From NCBI RefSeq assembly GCF_020179835.1, contig NZ_JAIUDA010000003.1, positions 434,001 to 498,000 of the forward strand: 64,000 nucleotides of DNA, in the 5' to 3' direction. This document shows positions 17,804 through 26,995 of the stretch, in pieces. Source of the stretch: Pantoea sp. alder81. Its GTDB lineage: Bacteria; Pseudomonadota; Gammaproteobacteria; Enterobacterales; Enterobacteriaceae. Made by a program: the position numbers and the translations under genes. Position 1 is the stretch's first letter. Every line of letters starts with the position of its first letter. Under the pieces are notes generated by a model, which saw only the letters and a list, made by a program, of their open reading frames with translations, did not search any database and was not told the origin of the DNA.

Positions 17804-19324
17804 ATGGAAGTGACCACGGAGAACCGCAGCCCAGGGAAGCTGTTTAGCTGGATTGAGCGGGTCGGCAACAAAGTACCCAACCCGTTCTTACTGTTTGTCT
17901 ATTTGATCGTGGTATTGATGGTCGCCACCGCCATTATCAGCTACTTCGATCTGGCGGTGAAAAATCCCACCAATGGTGAAATGGTGCGGGTCAACAACCT
18001 GCTGAGCGTGGCGGGGATTCAATGGATTCTGCCTAACATCATCAAAAACTTCAGCGGCTTCACGCCACTGGGTTCGATTCTGGCGCTGGTGATTGGTGCG
18101 GGCCTGGCGGAAAAAGTCGGCCTGCTGCAATCGCTGATGGTAAAGATGGCCTCACGCGTCAGCCGTCGCTACGCCAGCTATATGGTGCTGTTTATCGCCT
18201 TCTTCAGCCACATCTCGTCCGATGCCGCATTGGTTGTGATGCCGCCGCTCGGCGCACTGATCTTCCTCGCCGTCGGTCGCCATCCGGTGGCGGGATTACT
18301 GGCCGCCATCGCAGGTGTCGCTTCAGGCTTTACCGCCAACCTGCTGATCGTCACCACTGACGTGCTGCTTTCGGGCATCAGTACCGAAGCGGCGAAAGCC
18401 GTGAGCGATACCGTGCACGTTAGCGTGATCGATAACTGGTTCTTTATGGCCAGCTCGGTGATAGTGCTGACCATTGTCGGGGCCATCCTCACCGATAAGT
18501 TTGTCGAGCCGCGTCTTCCGGTGTGGAACGGCGGCAATCACGATCGCCTGCCACCGCTGACCGCGCTGGAAAATCGCGGCCTGCGTGCTGCGGGCATTGC
18601 CGCGCTGGTGTTTATCGCGCTGATGGCGCTGCTGGTGGTGCCGGAACATGCCCCACTGCGTAACCCGAAAACCGGCGGCATCATTCCTTCGCCGTTTATT
18701 CAGGGCATTGTGCCGATCATCATCCTGTTCTTCTTTGTGGTGGCGATTGCTTACGGCGCCGTCACCAAACAGATTCGCCGCCCGGATGACATCCCACAGC
18801 TGCTGGTCGATCCGATGAAGAGCATGGCGGGCTTTATTGTGATGGTGTTCCCGTTGTCGCAGTTTGTCGCCTTCTTTAACTGGAGCAACATGGGCAAATT
18901 CATGGCGATCGGCTTGACCGATATGCTGGAAAGTGCCGGCATCAGCGGCGCGCCTGCATTCCTCGGTTTGATGTTCTTGTCGGCATTCTTGTGCATGTTT
19001 ATTGCCAGCGGCTCGGCCATCTGGTCGATTCTGGCGCCGGTGTTCGTGCCGATGTTTATGCTGCTCGGCTTCCACCCGGCCTTTGCACAGATGATTTTCC
19101 GCATCGCGGATTCCGCTGTATTGCCGCTCGCACCGATGTCGCCGTTCCTGCCGCTGTTCCTTGGATTCCTGCAGCGATACCAAAAAGATGCGCAACTTGG
19201 CACCTACTATGTGCTGATCTTCCCGTATCCGGTGGTGTTCTTTATTAGCTGGATCATACTGCTGCTGGCATGGTACGCACTGGGTTTACCGATTGGTCCA
19301 GGCGTTTACCCCAGCCTGCACTAA
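17804..19324 (+). CDS. abgT: p-Aminobenzoyl-glutamate transporter AbgT
   Basis: A 506-residue inner-membrane transporter (E. coli AbgT has 508) with many hydrophobic segments. Family-typical stretches include WIERVGNKVPNPFLLFVYL near the N-terminus and the re-entrant-region sequence SHISSDAALVVMPPLGALIF. It imports p-aminobenzoyl-glutamate for AbgAB to hydrolyse. ATG 17804 follows GAGGA. Its separation from abgB by repeats suggests that it may be transcribed less efficiently from the abgA promoter or have its own. Confidence 0.95.
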   Translation: MEVTTENRSPGKLFSWIERVGNKVPNPFLLFVYLIVVLMVATAIISYFDLAVKNPTNGEMVRVNNLLSVAGIQWILPNIIKNFSGFTPLGSILALVIGAGLAEKVGLLQSLMVKMASRVSRRYASYMVLFIAFFSHISSDAALVVMPPLGALIFLAVGRHPVAGLLAAIAGVASGFTANLLIVTTDVLLSGISTEAAKAVSDTVHVSVIDNWFFMASSVIVLTIVGAILTDKFVEPRLPVWNGGNHDRLPPLTALENRGLRAAGIAALVFIALMALLVVPEHAPLRNPKTGGIIPSPFIQGIVPIIILFFFVVAIAYGAVTKQIRRPDDIPQLLVDPMKSMAGFIVMVFPLSQFVAFFNWSNMGKFMAIGLTDMLESAGISGAPAFLGLMFLSAFLCMFIASGSAIWSILAPVFVPMFMLLGFHPAFAQMIFRIADSAVLPLAPMSPFLPLFLGFLQRYQKDAQLGTYYVLIFPYPVVFFISWIILLLAWYALGLPIGPGVYPSLH

Positions 19325-19512
19325 CCCCTTCGCCATGGACGGCGATCACACTTCTGTGAACTGCAACGTAGATTGCGAAAATGTCACCGTTGCCCCTCTC
19401 GGCAACCCGCGATGAATTGATTATCCTGCTATTCCTTCGCTTGCTAACGGTTAATTATTTTTAAAACCAATAAAACCGTGCGAGTTCTGCAAACACCGAG
19501 GTTTATCCAATA

Positions 19513-20922
19513 ATGACAACAATCACTTCGACAGGGATGGCGAACGATCACATCGCAGCGGATCGCCGCACCTTAGCCGGACGCATCGACGCACTGCCCT
19601 CTTCCGCAGGCCTGTGGCGTTTTATCACGCTGCTGGCATTGGGCGGTTTTTTTGAGCTCTACGATCTGTTTGAAACCGGTTATATCAGCTCTGGTCTGAT
19701 GGCTGCCGGGGTGTTTCATACCGGCTCAGAAGGCGTGCTGGGATTTTCTGACCAGGCCGCCTTCGCCTCTGCCACCTTCCTTGGACTGTTTTTCGGTGCC
19801 AGCCTGCTCGCACCTTACGCTGACCGCTTTGGTCGTCGTTTGACCTTTATGTGTGCGCTGATGTGGTACGGCGTGTTCTCACTGTTGATGGCCTTCCAGC
19901 AGAGCGCTGAGATGATCATCCTGTTCCGCTTCCTGGTGGGAATTGGCCTCGGCGTTGAACTGGTAACCATCGATACCTATCTGTCTGAGTGGGTGCCTGC
20001 TCATCTGCGCAGCCGCGCCTTTGCCTACTCATTCTTTATCCAGTTTCTGTCGGTACCGGCGGTAGCGCTGATGTCATGGTGGCTGGTGCCGCAAACTATT
20101 CTCAGCCTTGAGGGCTGGCGCTGGGTGGTGATTGCCGGTGCGGTCTGCTCGCTGGTGATCTGGCTGATTCGTAAAAACCTGCCGGAATCGGCGCGCTGGC
20201 TGGCGCAGCAGGGCCGTCATCAGGAAGCACACAAGGTTCTGAGCGAGATGGAAAAACGCTGCGGTATTGCGCCGGGCGAAGATTTCTCCAACAGCGATGC
20301 CGCAGCAGCGCTGCCAAAAAAAGGCCGCTTCAGCGAGATTTGGTCTCCGGCTTACCGCAAGCGCACGCTGATGCTGGTAGTGATGAACTTCTTCCAGGCG
20401 ATTGGTTTCTTCGGCTTTGGCAACTGGCTGCCTGCGCTGTTATCCGGCAAAGGTGCGACCGTAACTCACAGCCTGCTGTATGCGTTCTTTATCACCCTGG
20501 CCTATCCGCTGGGCTCGCTGATTTGCAGCCGCTATGCCGATAAGATCGAGAACAAATGGCAGATCGTTCTCTCTTCCCTGATGACCGTGGTGTTCGGCAC
20601 GCTGTTCGCGTTAGTGACCAATCCGGTGATGATGGTCATCTGTGGCTTCCTGATCACCTACAGCAACGCATGGCTGACCTTCAGTTATCACGCTTATCAG
20701 ACAGAGATTTTCCCAACGCATATTCGCGCTCGCGCAGTCGGCTTCTGCTACTCCTTCAGCCGCCTGTCGACGGTGTTCAGCAGTATTCTGATCGGTATTA
20801 TTTTGCAGTACGCCGGCAGCGAAGGGGTGATCGCCTTTATCGTACTGAGCATGTTGATGGTGATGCTGTCAGTGGGGATTTACGGTCCGAAGACGCGCGG
20901 GTTGGATTTGGAGAATATCTGA
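19513..20922 (+). CDS. MFS metabolite:H+ symporter
   Basis: A 469-residue transporter of the sugar/metabolite:H+ symporter branch (MHS or NiaP-like). Visible motifs are ADRFGRRLTF in loop 2-3, VTIDTYLSEWVPAHLRSRAF in loop 4-5 and TEIFPTHIRARAVGF in the second half. It probably imports an organic acid or aromatic compound; the substrate is not readable. No catabolic enzymes adjoin it. Its last seven codons, encoding GLDLENI, recur with synonymous changes at 22740, on the far side of the XRE/PIN module. Confidence 0.88.
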   Translation: MTTITSTGMANDHIAADRRTLAGRIDALPSSAGLWRFITLLALGGFFELYDLFETGYISSGLMAAGVFHTGSEGVLGFSDQAAFASATFLGLFFGASLLAPYADRFGRRLTFMCALMWYGVFSLLMAFQQSAEMIILFRFLVGIGLGVELVTIDTYLSEWVPAHLRSRAFAYSFFIQFLSVPAVALMSWWLVPQTILSLEGWRWVVIAGAVCSLVIWLIRKNLPESARWLAQQGRHQEAHKVLSEMEKRCGIAPGEDFSNSDAAAALPKKGRFSEIWSPAYRKRTLMLVVMNFFQAIGFFGFGNWLPALLSGKGATVTHSLLYAFFITLAYPLGSLICSRYADKIENKWQIVLSSLMTVVFGTLFALVTNPVMMVICGFLITYSNAWLTFSYHAYQTEIFPTHIRARAVGFCYSFSRLSTVFSSILIGIILQYAGSEGVIAFIVLSMLMVMLSVGIYGPKTRGLDLENI

Positions 20923-20959
20923 GTAATCGATCGACCGTGGGCGGAAATATAGCCGCCCA

Positions 20960-21445
20960 CTATTTCGCGAATTTGTCTAACTGCGCGAAGGCAATATCCC
21001 ATGGTAAGCGCCTGCCACTGTCTCGCATTTGGCAATAAGCCCGGCGCGCGCCATCCACTGTAATGATCTGATGCTCAATCATTGCTTCCACAACCCAAAG
21101 CGTTCCACGAACATCTATACCCTCTTCTCTGGCAACTCGATTAAGCGCTCTGTCACCGGTTAATAGCGGACAGATTTCCTGTTTAGCCAGGGCTAACGCA
21201 AAACAATCATTGCGGCTGGGCCCACGCACACGCTCAATGAGTTTTGTGGCGTACATCATTGTGTTTGAACTTAATTCTCCAATGACCAATCCTTTATCAA
21301 GCAAATCGGCATGGTGGGTTTCAAGCTCATCAAAATAGAGTAAATCTGGCACGGTAAATTGGTAGGGCAATTCGAAGAGCGCATCTAACAAATCGCCCTC
21401 TTCCATATCAATTAAAATGTTGGCATCACTGATGAGAATGATCAT
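20960..21445 (-). CDS. PIN-domain protein, putative toxin nuclease
   Basis: A 161-residue protein with the four acidic positions of a PIN ribonuclease: Asp7 (ISDANILID), Glu40 (YFDELETH), Asp80 (SRNDCFALALA) and Asp98 (LLTGDRALN). The order and spacing fit the fold. It is the second gene of a pair; its first 20 bases overlap the end of the XRE-IrrE gene, so the two are translationally coupled. By analogy with XRE-COG2856/PIN pairs predicted as toxin-antitoxin systems, this would be the toxin and the upstream protein the antidote. An alternative role in regulated RNA decay is not excluded. Confidence 0.85.
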   Translation of the reverse strand: MIILISDANILIDMEEGDLLDALFELPYQFTVPDLLYFDELETHHADLLDKGLVIGELSSNTMMYATKLIERVRGPSRNDCFALALAKQEICPLLTGDRALNRVAREEGIDVRGTLWVVEAMIEHQIITVDGARRAYCQMRDSGRRLPWDIAFAQLDKFAK

Positions 21446-22493
21446 CCGACCACCCCAACTGTCGCTCGCGGTGGAAGGTGACTAACGAGACGCCCATCAG
21501 CTCAGCCGCTTTACCTTCACTGATAATCCCTTCTCCTAGCGCTCGAAAGATTAACTGTGGAAAAAGCGTAGTGCTCTCGCGAGCGACCTGTTCACCAGGT
21601 TCCTGCTTTCGCCATTTGCGCGCAGAGAACATCATGATCAGATCTTTGCGCTTGCCCTCAGTTATCACGCTCAGATCGGCAGCGCGGTAAACACAGGCCA
21701 ACATGCTCAGCCCATAGTCCATTTTTTGCAGGTAAAGCTCTTGCACCTCAAGACGAGCACGCCGGTGACCAAAGTGCTGAAACATGGCACTCGCAGGGAA
21801 AAGCAAAGCTCCCGCAAAGCGATGACAGGCTTTCTCCTCATTAATATGAGATGCAAGGCGGCCCTGTAAAATCAAATGCCCCAGTTCATGCGCCAGGGTA
21901 AACCGCTGGCGATCGCCGGGCCATTTAGCAGAAATAACGATAACGGGTATGGCGTCAATCATCGCCTGACAACCATCAAACTTGTCTGAGTGATCGACAT
22001 CCGTGACGATCACCAGAATCCCATGGCTTTCCAGCACATCAATCAAGTGGTTAATGGGCTGTTGGCCAAGTCCCCACTGCAGCCGAACGTGATCGGTAAT
22101 CGTTTCAATCTGCTCATAGTTCTCAACCTGCCCAGCAGGCAGCTGAGGTTGAGCATAAATTGGAACAGGAAAGTTAGGCCACAGATTGGCAAGTTCTAGC
22201 CACCGTTCAGCCTGATCAATCACATCAGCATGGATCTGCGCCAACATTTTGGCTGATAGCGTCTGGCGTTTACGATACTCAATATTTTTCAGTGCAACCG
22301 TCGTCGGGCGGAAGAAGTATTCGTTACGCACACCTAGCGCACGCGACATTTTCACCAGTACGGCAGATCCCGGCATACTTTCGTTATGCTCGTATTTCTT
22401 AATCATGTTGGCGCTGACGCCCGCTTTCTCAGCCAACTGCTTCATGGATAAGCCCGCAGCGGAGCGCGCGCGCAATAAACGTTCTCCAAACAC
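21426..22493 (-). CDS. XRE regulator fused to an ImmA/IrrE-type zinc peptidase domain
   Basis: A 355-residue fusion. Residues 3-60 form an XRE helix-turn-helix (LSMKQLAEKAGVSANMIKKYEHNESMP); residues about 165-260 form a DUF955/ImmA-IrrE domain with HELGH at 202-206 and a following EE-x-ACHRFAGALLFP stretch. A C-terminal ~100-residue tail ends in a second helix-turn-helix-like segment (SEGKAAELMGVSLVTFHRE). Proteins of this plan act as repressors or antitoxins that can be inactivated by cleavage. GGAGG precedes the ATG, and a palindrome overlaps the promoter. The pair sits between a paralogous gene tail and REP elements, which suggests acquisition. Confidence 0.9.
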   Translation of the reverse strand: MFGERLLRARSAAGLSMKQLAEKAGVSANMIKKYEHNESMPGSAVLVKMSRALGVRNEYFFRPTTVALKNIEYRKRQTLSAKMLAQIHADVIDQAERWLELANLWPNFPVPIYAQPQLPAGQVENYEQIETITDHVRLQWGLGQQPINHLIDVLESHGILVIVTDVDHSDKFDGCQAMIDAIPVIVISAKWPGDRQRFTLAHELGHLILQGRLASHINEEKACHRFAGALLFPASAMFQHFGHRRARLEVQELYLQKMDYGLSMLACVYRAADLSVITEGKRKDLIMMFSARKWRKQEPGEQVARESTTLFPQLIFRALGEGIISEGKAAELMGVSLVTFHRERQLGWSDDHSHQ

Positions 22494-22506
22494 ACTGACC
22501 TCCGTT

Positions 22507-22544
22507 GGTTTATAAAATAATTAATTTTTATAATTTCATAAACC
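22507..22544. promoter_or_regulatory. Palindrome upstream of the XRE-IrrE gene
   Basis: GGTTTATAAAAT (22507-22518) and ATTTCATAAACC (22533-22544) form an inverted repeat with one mismatch around an AT-rich centre, immediately upstream of the RBS. The position suits autorepression by the XRE domain. Confidence 0.6.
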
Positions 22545-22692
22545 GGAATTATGTGCGCTTAACAATGGCCTTGCAATGAGAGGGATGAAAAATGAGACAA
22601 GGCTTGTAGGGATTTAATGTTGAGGAGGTGTAGAACACAATTAATGCAATGGTTCGTATAAATCCTTCATTGGGCCAGTGAGGTCGGTGAAA

Positions 22693-22716
22693 CGATGCGC
22701 ATGAATGCGCACCCTA
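22693..22716 (-). repeat. REP palindrome
   Basis: Read on the minus strand: GTAGGGTGCGCAT-TC-ATGCGCATCG. It has the GTAGGG head and the GCGCAT palindrome seen near 17560 and 35978. Confidence 0.7.
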
Positions 22717-22739
22717 CAGGGATGGGGTGCGGTTTTGCA

Positions 22740-22763
22740 GGTTTGGATTTGGAAAATATTTAA
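22740..22763 (+). pseudogene. 3'-end remnant of an MFS transporter gene
   Basis: The 24 bases encode GLDLENI-stop, the same peptide as the end of the MFS gene at 20899-20922, with 20 of 24 bases identical and the differences almost all synonymous. Upstream similarity is lost, and a REP element lies 24 bp away. It looks like the surviving tail of a related transporter gene. Confidence 0.45.
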
Positions 22764-22768
22764 TGACT

Positions 22769-22828
22769 GCACAATAAATTGCGCCGCGACCAGATCAGTG
22801 CGATCTGGTGCGGCGCGATTTATCGTGC
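22769..22828. repeat. 60-bp inverted REP pair
   Basis: GCACAATAAATTGCGCCGC at the left and GCGGCGCGATTTATCGTGC at the right form outer arms, with an inner ACCAGATC/GATCTGGT stem. It can fold as one long hairpin just after the cytochrome gene. The head is GGTGC rather than GTAGC. Confidence 0.7.
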
Positions 22829-22847
22829 TTTACAACGCAGTGTTGGC

Positions 22848-24167
22848 TTACTGCCCTTCCAGCACCTTAATATCCGCGCTGCCCTGCTTCGACTCGACTG
22901 CCTCGTCTTTGCGCAGCTTCGCCACATCCTTCGCCGTCACCGTCGACTTCACGCCATTACCCCAGCTACCACGAATGAAGTTCACCACATCCGCCACCTG
23001 GTTGTCGTTCATGCGCCAGCCGAACGCCGGCATGGTGATGGCGGTGGGTGCGCCCTGCACGCCAGGCAAGGTGCCGCCCACCAGCACGATGTGGATCAGT
23101 GAGGTCGGATCGTCTGCCATGACGACAGGATTACCGCGCAGTGCCGGGTAGAAACGTTGATAACCGCTGCCGTCGGTTTTATGACAGGCTGCACAGCTAT
23201 CGACATACACCGAGGCGCCTGGCTGGCTGTCATCGCCTTTCCACAACGCTTTCGCGACCGCATCATCCTGCGTGAACACCGTCTGGCTGGCGTCCTTCGC
23301 ACCCAGCGACTTCAGATATTTAGCAATCGCGCTGATATCTTCGTCGTTGAGATACTGCAGGCTGTGCTGCACCACGTCGGTCATACCACCAAATACGGCT
23401 GTGTGATCGTTGCGGCCAAAGCGCAGGAACTGCTTCAGATCGTCTTCGCTCCAGCGGCCTAACCCATCGCGGTTATCACCACGCAGATTGCTGGCAGTCC
23501 AGCCATCAATCGGTGCGCTGCTGCCCGAGAGGTAATCATTGCCTTCGCCGTTGGTCAGCGCTTTTTCCTGCATGGTGATGCTACGCGGTGTATGGCAGGC
23601 ACCGCAGTGACCCAGACCTTCCACCAAATAACGACCACGCGCTAACGCCGGATCTTCCTGCGCGGCTGGCTGGAACGCTTTCACGTCTGGCGCAAAGATG
23701 CCACGCCAGATGGAGAGCGGCCAGCGCATCGACAGCGGCCACGGAATGTCGCTGTCTTTGTTAGCCTGCGACACCGGCTGTACGCCATGCATAAAGTAGG
23801 CATACAACGCCTGCATGTCGTCATCGCTGACCACCGCGTAAGACGGATAAGGCATCGCTGGATAGAGCGTGTCGCCATTTTTCGCCACGCCGTGACGCAC
23901 CGCTTTCTGGAAGTCGTCGTAGCTGTAGTCACCAATACCGGTGGCTTTGTCCGGCGTGATGTTGGTGGAGTAAATGGTGCCAATTGGCGTCGCCATCGGT
24001 AAGCCACCGGCAAATGGCTTGCCGCCCGCGGTGCTGTGGCAGGCCACGCAGTCACCCGCGAGTGCCAGATACTCACCGCGCTTCACCAGTGCGTCCGAAC
24101 CTGCTTCGTCCGCCACTGCGGCGAACGTCATCGTGCCCAGAAACAGGGCTAAAATGCTTTTGATCAT
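22848..24167 (-). CDS. Gluconate 2-dehydrogenase, triheme cytochrome c subunit
   Basis: A 439-residue exported cytochrome with a signal peptide (cut near residue 20) and three heme-attachment motifs: CVACH at 40-44, CGACH at 188-192 and CAACH at 325-329. This is the electron-transfer subunit of the FAD-dependent membrane-bound gluconate/alcohol/aldose dehydrogenase class and passes electrons to ubiquinone. It is the last gene of a three-gene operon (small subunit, flavoprotein, cytochrome), with gaps of 2 and 11 bp. A related 2-ketogluconate or sorbitol dehydrogenase has the same plan, so the substrate is inferred. Confidence 0.93.
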   Translation of the reverse strand: MIKSILALFLGTMTFAAVADEAGSDALVKRGEYLALAGDCVACHSTAGGKPFAGGLPMATPIGTIYSTNITPDKATGIGDYSYDDFQKAVRHGVAKNGDTLYPAMPYPSYAVVSDDDMQALYAYFMHGVQPVSQANKDSDIPWPLSMRWPLSIWRGIFAPDVKAFQPAAQEDPALARGRYLVEGLGHCGACHTPRSITMQEKALTNGEGNDYLSGSSAPIDGWTASNLRGDNRDGLGRWSEDDLKQFLRFGRNDHTAVFGGMTDVVQHSLQYLNDEDISAIAKYLKSLGAKDASQTVFTQDDAVAKALWKGDDSQPGASVYVDSCAACHKTDGSGYQRFYPALRGNPVVMADDPTSLIHIVLVGGTLPGVQGAPTAITMPAFGWRMNDNQVADVVNFIRGSWGNGVKSTVTAKDVAKLRKDEAVESKQGSADIKVLEGQ

Positions 24168-24178
24168 CGCCGTGTTCC

Positions 24179-25963
24179 TTAAGCCTGAACCAGTGGGCCG
24201 GGGCTCTTCAGATACTGTTCACGAATGGCTTTCGCTGACCAATAGGTCAACGCCGCCACCATACCGGTTGGGTTATAGCCGAGGCCTTGCGGGAATGCCG
24301 ATGCACCTGGCACAAACACATTGGACACATCCCAGCTCTGCAGATAACGGTTCACCGCACTGGTTTTCGGATCTTCACCCATGATCGCGCCGCCGCTCAT
24401 GTGCGTGGTTTGATACACGGTGGTATCGAAGTGCGTACCTGCGGCTTTAGCGCCGCCGATGATCATTTTCGGGTTCATCGCTTCGGTGATCTTGCGCATC
24501 TTGCCGACCATAAACTGCGCCATCTTGATGTCGTTGTCCTGCCAGTCAAAGGTCATACGCAGCAGCGGCTGGCCATAGACATCTTTGTAGTTCGGATCGA
24601 GATCAAGATAGTTGGCGCGATACGACTGGTGCGCGCCGTGTGCATCCATCGAAATATGATGGTTATAGGTGTCCGCCACGGCCGATTTCCACTGGCTACC
24701 CCAGTTTGGCGTGCCTTTTGGCGTTGGCAGACCCGAGATCGGCTTGGTGCCCGCCTGGTTTACCCAGAACGGGGAACCGCCGACGAAGCCATACGGCCCA
24801 TGGTCGAAGTTATCGGCATTGAAATCATCCACTGCCACGCCCGCACCGCCCGCACCAATAAACGGGTTGGTGGTGGTGTTCTTGTCGAACAGCGCTTTCA
24901 GGGTGGAGATGTTCTGATAGGCGAAGTTACGACCCACCACACCTTCATTGCTGATCGGGTTATACGGCTTGCCGATGCCCGACAGCAGCATCAGATGCAC
25001 GTTATGGAACTGGAACGCCGCAAGGATCACCAGATCCGCCGGCTGCACCACTTCACGTCCCTGACCATCCTGATAGGTCACGCCCGTTGCGCGCTTCTTG
25101 TCATCGGTGAGATTGACGCGCAGCACGTAGGAGTTATTACGCAGTTCGAACTTCGGCTCCTGACGCAGTGCCGGCAGGATATTCACGTTCGGCGAAGCTT
25201 TGGAGTACATGTAGCAGGCATAACCGCTGCAGTAACCGCAGAAGTTACACGGCCCCATCTGCGCGCCGTAGGTGTTGGTGTACGGTCCAGAGGTGTTGGC
25301 GGACGGCATATCATACGGATGATAACCCACTGATTCAGCGGCTTGCGCGAACAGCTGTGCTGAATAAGTGCGCTTCTGTGCAGGCAATGGGAAGGCGCTG
25401 GAACGATCCGGTGCGTACGGGTTGCCGCCCTGCTCTTTGCCCTGCAGCTTACCTTTGATCGACCAAGCGCTGCCGGAAGTGCCAAACACTTTCTCGGCCT
25501 GATCGAAGAACGGTTCCAGCTCGTCATAGCTGACGCCGAAATCCTGAATCGTCATGCCTTCCGGGATGAAGTTTTTACCGTAGCGCTGCTCATAGTGGCT
25601 ACGCAGGTTCAACTCCACCGGATCGACACGGAAATGCACGCCTGACCAGTGCAGACCTGCACCGCCGGTGCCGGTGCCGGGCAGAAACGCCGCCAGCTGG
25701 CGATAAGGCACCGCGGTTTGCGAGGCATCGTGACGGATGGTCACGGTGCTTTTCGACAGATCCTGGAACAACTTTTTACGGATGTTATAGGTCAGTTCAT
25801 CAATCGACTGGGGATAGGAGCCATCAGGATAGGTATCACGATGCGGGCCGCGCTCCAGCGCCACCACGTTCAGACCGGCTTCGGTCAGCTCTTTCGCCAT
25901 GATCGCCCCGGCCCAGCCGAAACCGACGATCACCGCGTCTACTTTTTTCAATTCATTTGCCAC
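24179..25963 (-). CDS. Gluconate 2-dehydrogenase, FAD flavoprotein subunit (GMC family)
   Basis: A 594-residue catalytic subunit. The N-terminus has the FAD-binding motif GFGWAG (residues 14-19) followed by the ALERG acidic end of the second strand; the C-terminus has the GMC signature THMSGGAIMG and a final NPTGMVAAL FAD segment. A Cys cluster CNFCGYCSGYACYMY near residue 240 probably holds an iron-sulfur centre, as in related dehydrogenases. It has no signal of its own and would be exported with the Tat-bearing small subunit. It oxidises gluconate to 2-ketogluconate in the periplasm. Confidence 0.93.
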   Translation of the reverse strand: MANELKKVDAVIVGFGWAGAIMAKELTEAGLNVVALERGPHRDTYPDGSYPQSIDELTYNIRKKLFQDLSKSTVTIRHDASQTAVPYRQLAAFLPGTGTGGAGLHWSGVHFRVDPVELNLRSHYEQRYGKNFIPEGMTIQDFGVSYDELEPFFDQAEKVFGTSGSAWSIKGKLQGKEQGGNPYAPDRSSAFPLPAQKRTYSAQLFAQAAESVGYHPYDMPSANTSGPYTNTYGAQMGPCNFCGYCSGYACYMYSKASPNVNILPALRQEPKFELRNNSYVLRVNLTDDKKRATGVTYQDGQGREVVQPADLVILAAFQFHNVHLMLLSGIGKPYNPISNEGVVGRNFAYQNISTLKALFDKNTTTNPFIGAGGAGVAVDDFNADNFDHGPYGFVGGSPFWVNQAGTKPISGLPTPKGTPNWGSQWKSAVADTYNHHISMDAHGAHQSYRANYLDLDPNYKDVYGQPLLRMTFDWQDNDIKMAQFMVGKMRKITEAMNPKMIIGGAKAAGTHFDTTVYQTTHMSGGAIMGEDPKTSAVNRYLQSWDVSNVFVPGASAFPQGLGYNPTGMVAALTYWSAKAIREQYLKSPGPLVQA

Positions 25964-25965
25964 GG

Positions 25966-26700
25966 TTACGCCCTCTCCCCGCGAATATCCACTGACGGGA
26001 ACGGATAACGTTCACCGCGCTCTACCCAATCCATAAAGTCGGCACGTGCGCCTGGGAAGCCAATCAGCTTCCAGCCCACCATGCCCTGGTTACCACCGTG
26101 GATCGGATCGCTGAAGTAACCCTCGCGGGTGTTCTGCAGCAGGAAGGAGAAGAAGGTTTTGGCCGCCAGCTGTGGGAACTGCGCCTGGCCGCTTTCAAAA
26201 GCGGTCAGCAACGCATCCTGCTGTTCGCCGGTCAACTCGGCAAACACTTTGCCGTGCTGTTTTTTGCTCCAGCCATCGGCATCGGCGAGGCCCAGACGAT
26301 AGATCTGCTGCGGCACCAGCGGAGACTGATAACCCAGCTCTTTGGGCAGATCCGGGTTGAACGGCCCCTGCATGTACCAGTTGCTGCCCGTGGCGTACGG
26401 CGTGTTCATCTGACGATCGATAAACTCCGGCACACCGGCTTCCAGGGCGCCAGGACCACGTTCATCATTGGGGATCAAGCGCGCCACGGCGGCGGTAATA
26501 AAGGCGAACTCTTCCGCCGTGAACCAGGTGGGCTGGTAATCACGTGCCTGATGAGGTGCTACGGGTTGCTCTGCTGCTCCAGCGGCCATTGGCACCACCA
26601 GTGCGCCCATCGCCGAACCGCCAACGGCTATGGCTGGCGCCAGGGTGATGGTTCTCAGCAGAAAATCCCTGCGACTGTGACCATTTTTTTGTTCTGACAT
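25966..26700 (-). CDS. Gluconate 2-dehydrogenase, small (gamma) subunit
   Basis: A 244-residue subunit-3 family protein. Its N-terminus has a twin-arginine signal ([20 protein letters not shown]), which is expected to carry the folded flavoprotein across the membrane with it. Typical family segments are [42 protein letters not shown] sequence near residues 57-95. It is the first gene of the operon, and its stop is 2 bp from the flavoprotein start. A GntR-type palindrome lies about 90 bp upstream. Confidence 0.92.
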   Translation of the reverse strand: MSEQKNGHSRRDFLLRTITLAPAIAVGGSAMGALVVPMAAGAAEQPVAPHQARDYQPTWFTAEEFAFITAAVARLIPNDERGPGALEAGVPEFIDRQMNTPYATGSNWYMQGPFNPDLPKELGYQSPLVPQQIYRLGLADADGWSKKQHGKVFAELTGEQQDALLTAFESGQAQFPQLAAKTFFSFLLQNTREGYFSDPIHGGNQGMVGWKLIGFPGARADFMDWVERGERYPFPSVDIRGERA

Positions 26701-26790
26701 GACATTGCCTCATTACCACACTAATGCGGTATGAAAGTTAACTCGTTGCGTTGTATTGTTTTTTTAGTTGTGACTTAAGGGATACAGCGT

Positions 26791-26810
26791 CACTGTTACC
26801 GGTAACAGTG
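26791..26810. promoter_or_regulatory. GntR-type operator palindrome
   Basis: CACTGTTACCGGTAACAGTG is a perfect 20-bp palindrome containing TGTTACCGGTAACA, the core of the operators used by the LacI-family gluconate repressors GntR and IdnR. It lies between the gluconate dehydrogenase operon and sbmA, about 90 bp from the former. Confidence 0.7.
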
Positions 26811-26995
26811 CGCATAGTGTAACACCACAACTGTTATTAATTTAGTTTCCAGAAACAAATGCGCACAAAATACTTAACAACTCACAGCGTCGCTTTACAT
26901 CGCAGCGGCGATGCTGTCATCGTCAGATACAACCCACAACAGACAAAACACTGTCTGACGCGGTATAAAAGAGTACACACAACAGCGGAGTGCCT

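Noticed and set aside
18323..19195. 290-codon minus-strand frame opposite abgT
   Set aside because: Antisense to a full-length AbgT; its H/Q/R-rich translation is typical of a shadow frame.
24287..25333. 348-codon plus-strand frame opposite the GMC flavoprotein gene
   Set aside because: The minus-strand gene has FAD motifs and operon context; the antisense frame is a product of GC-biased codon positions.
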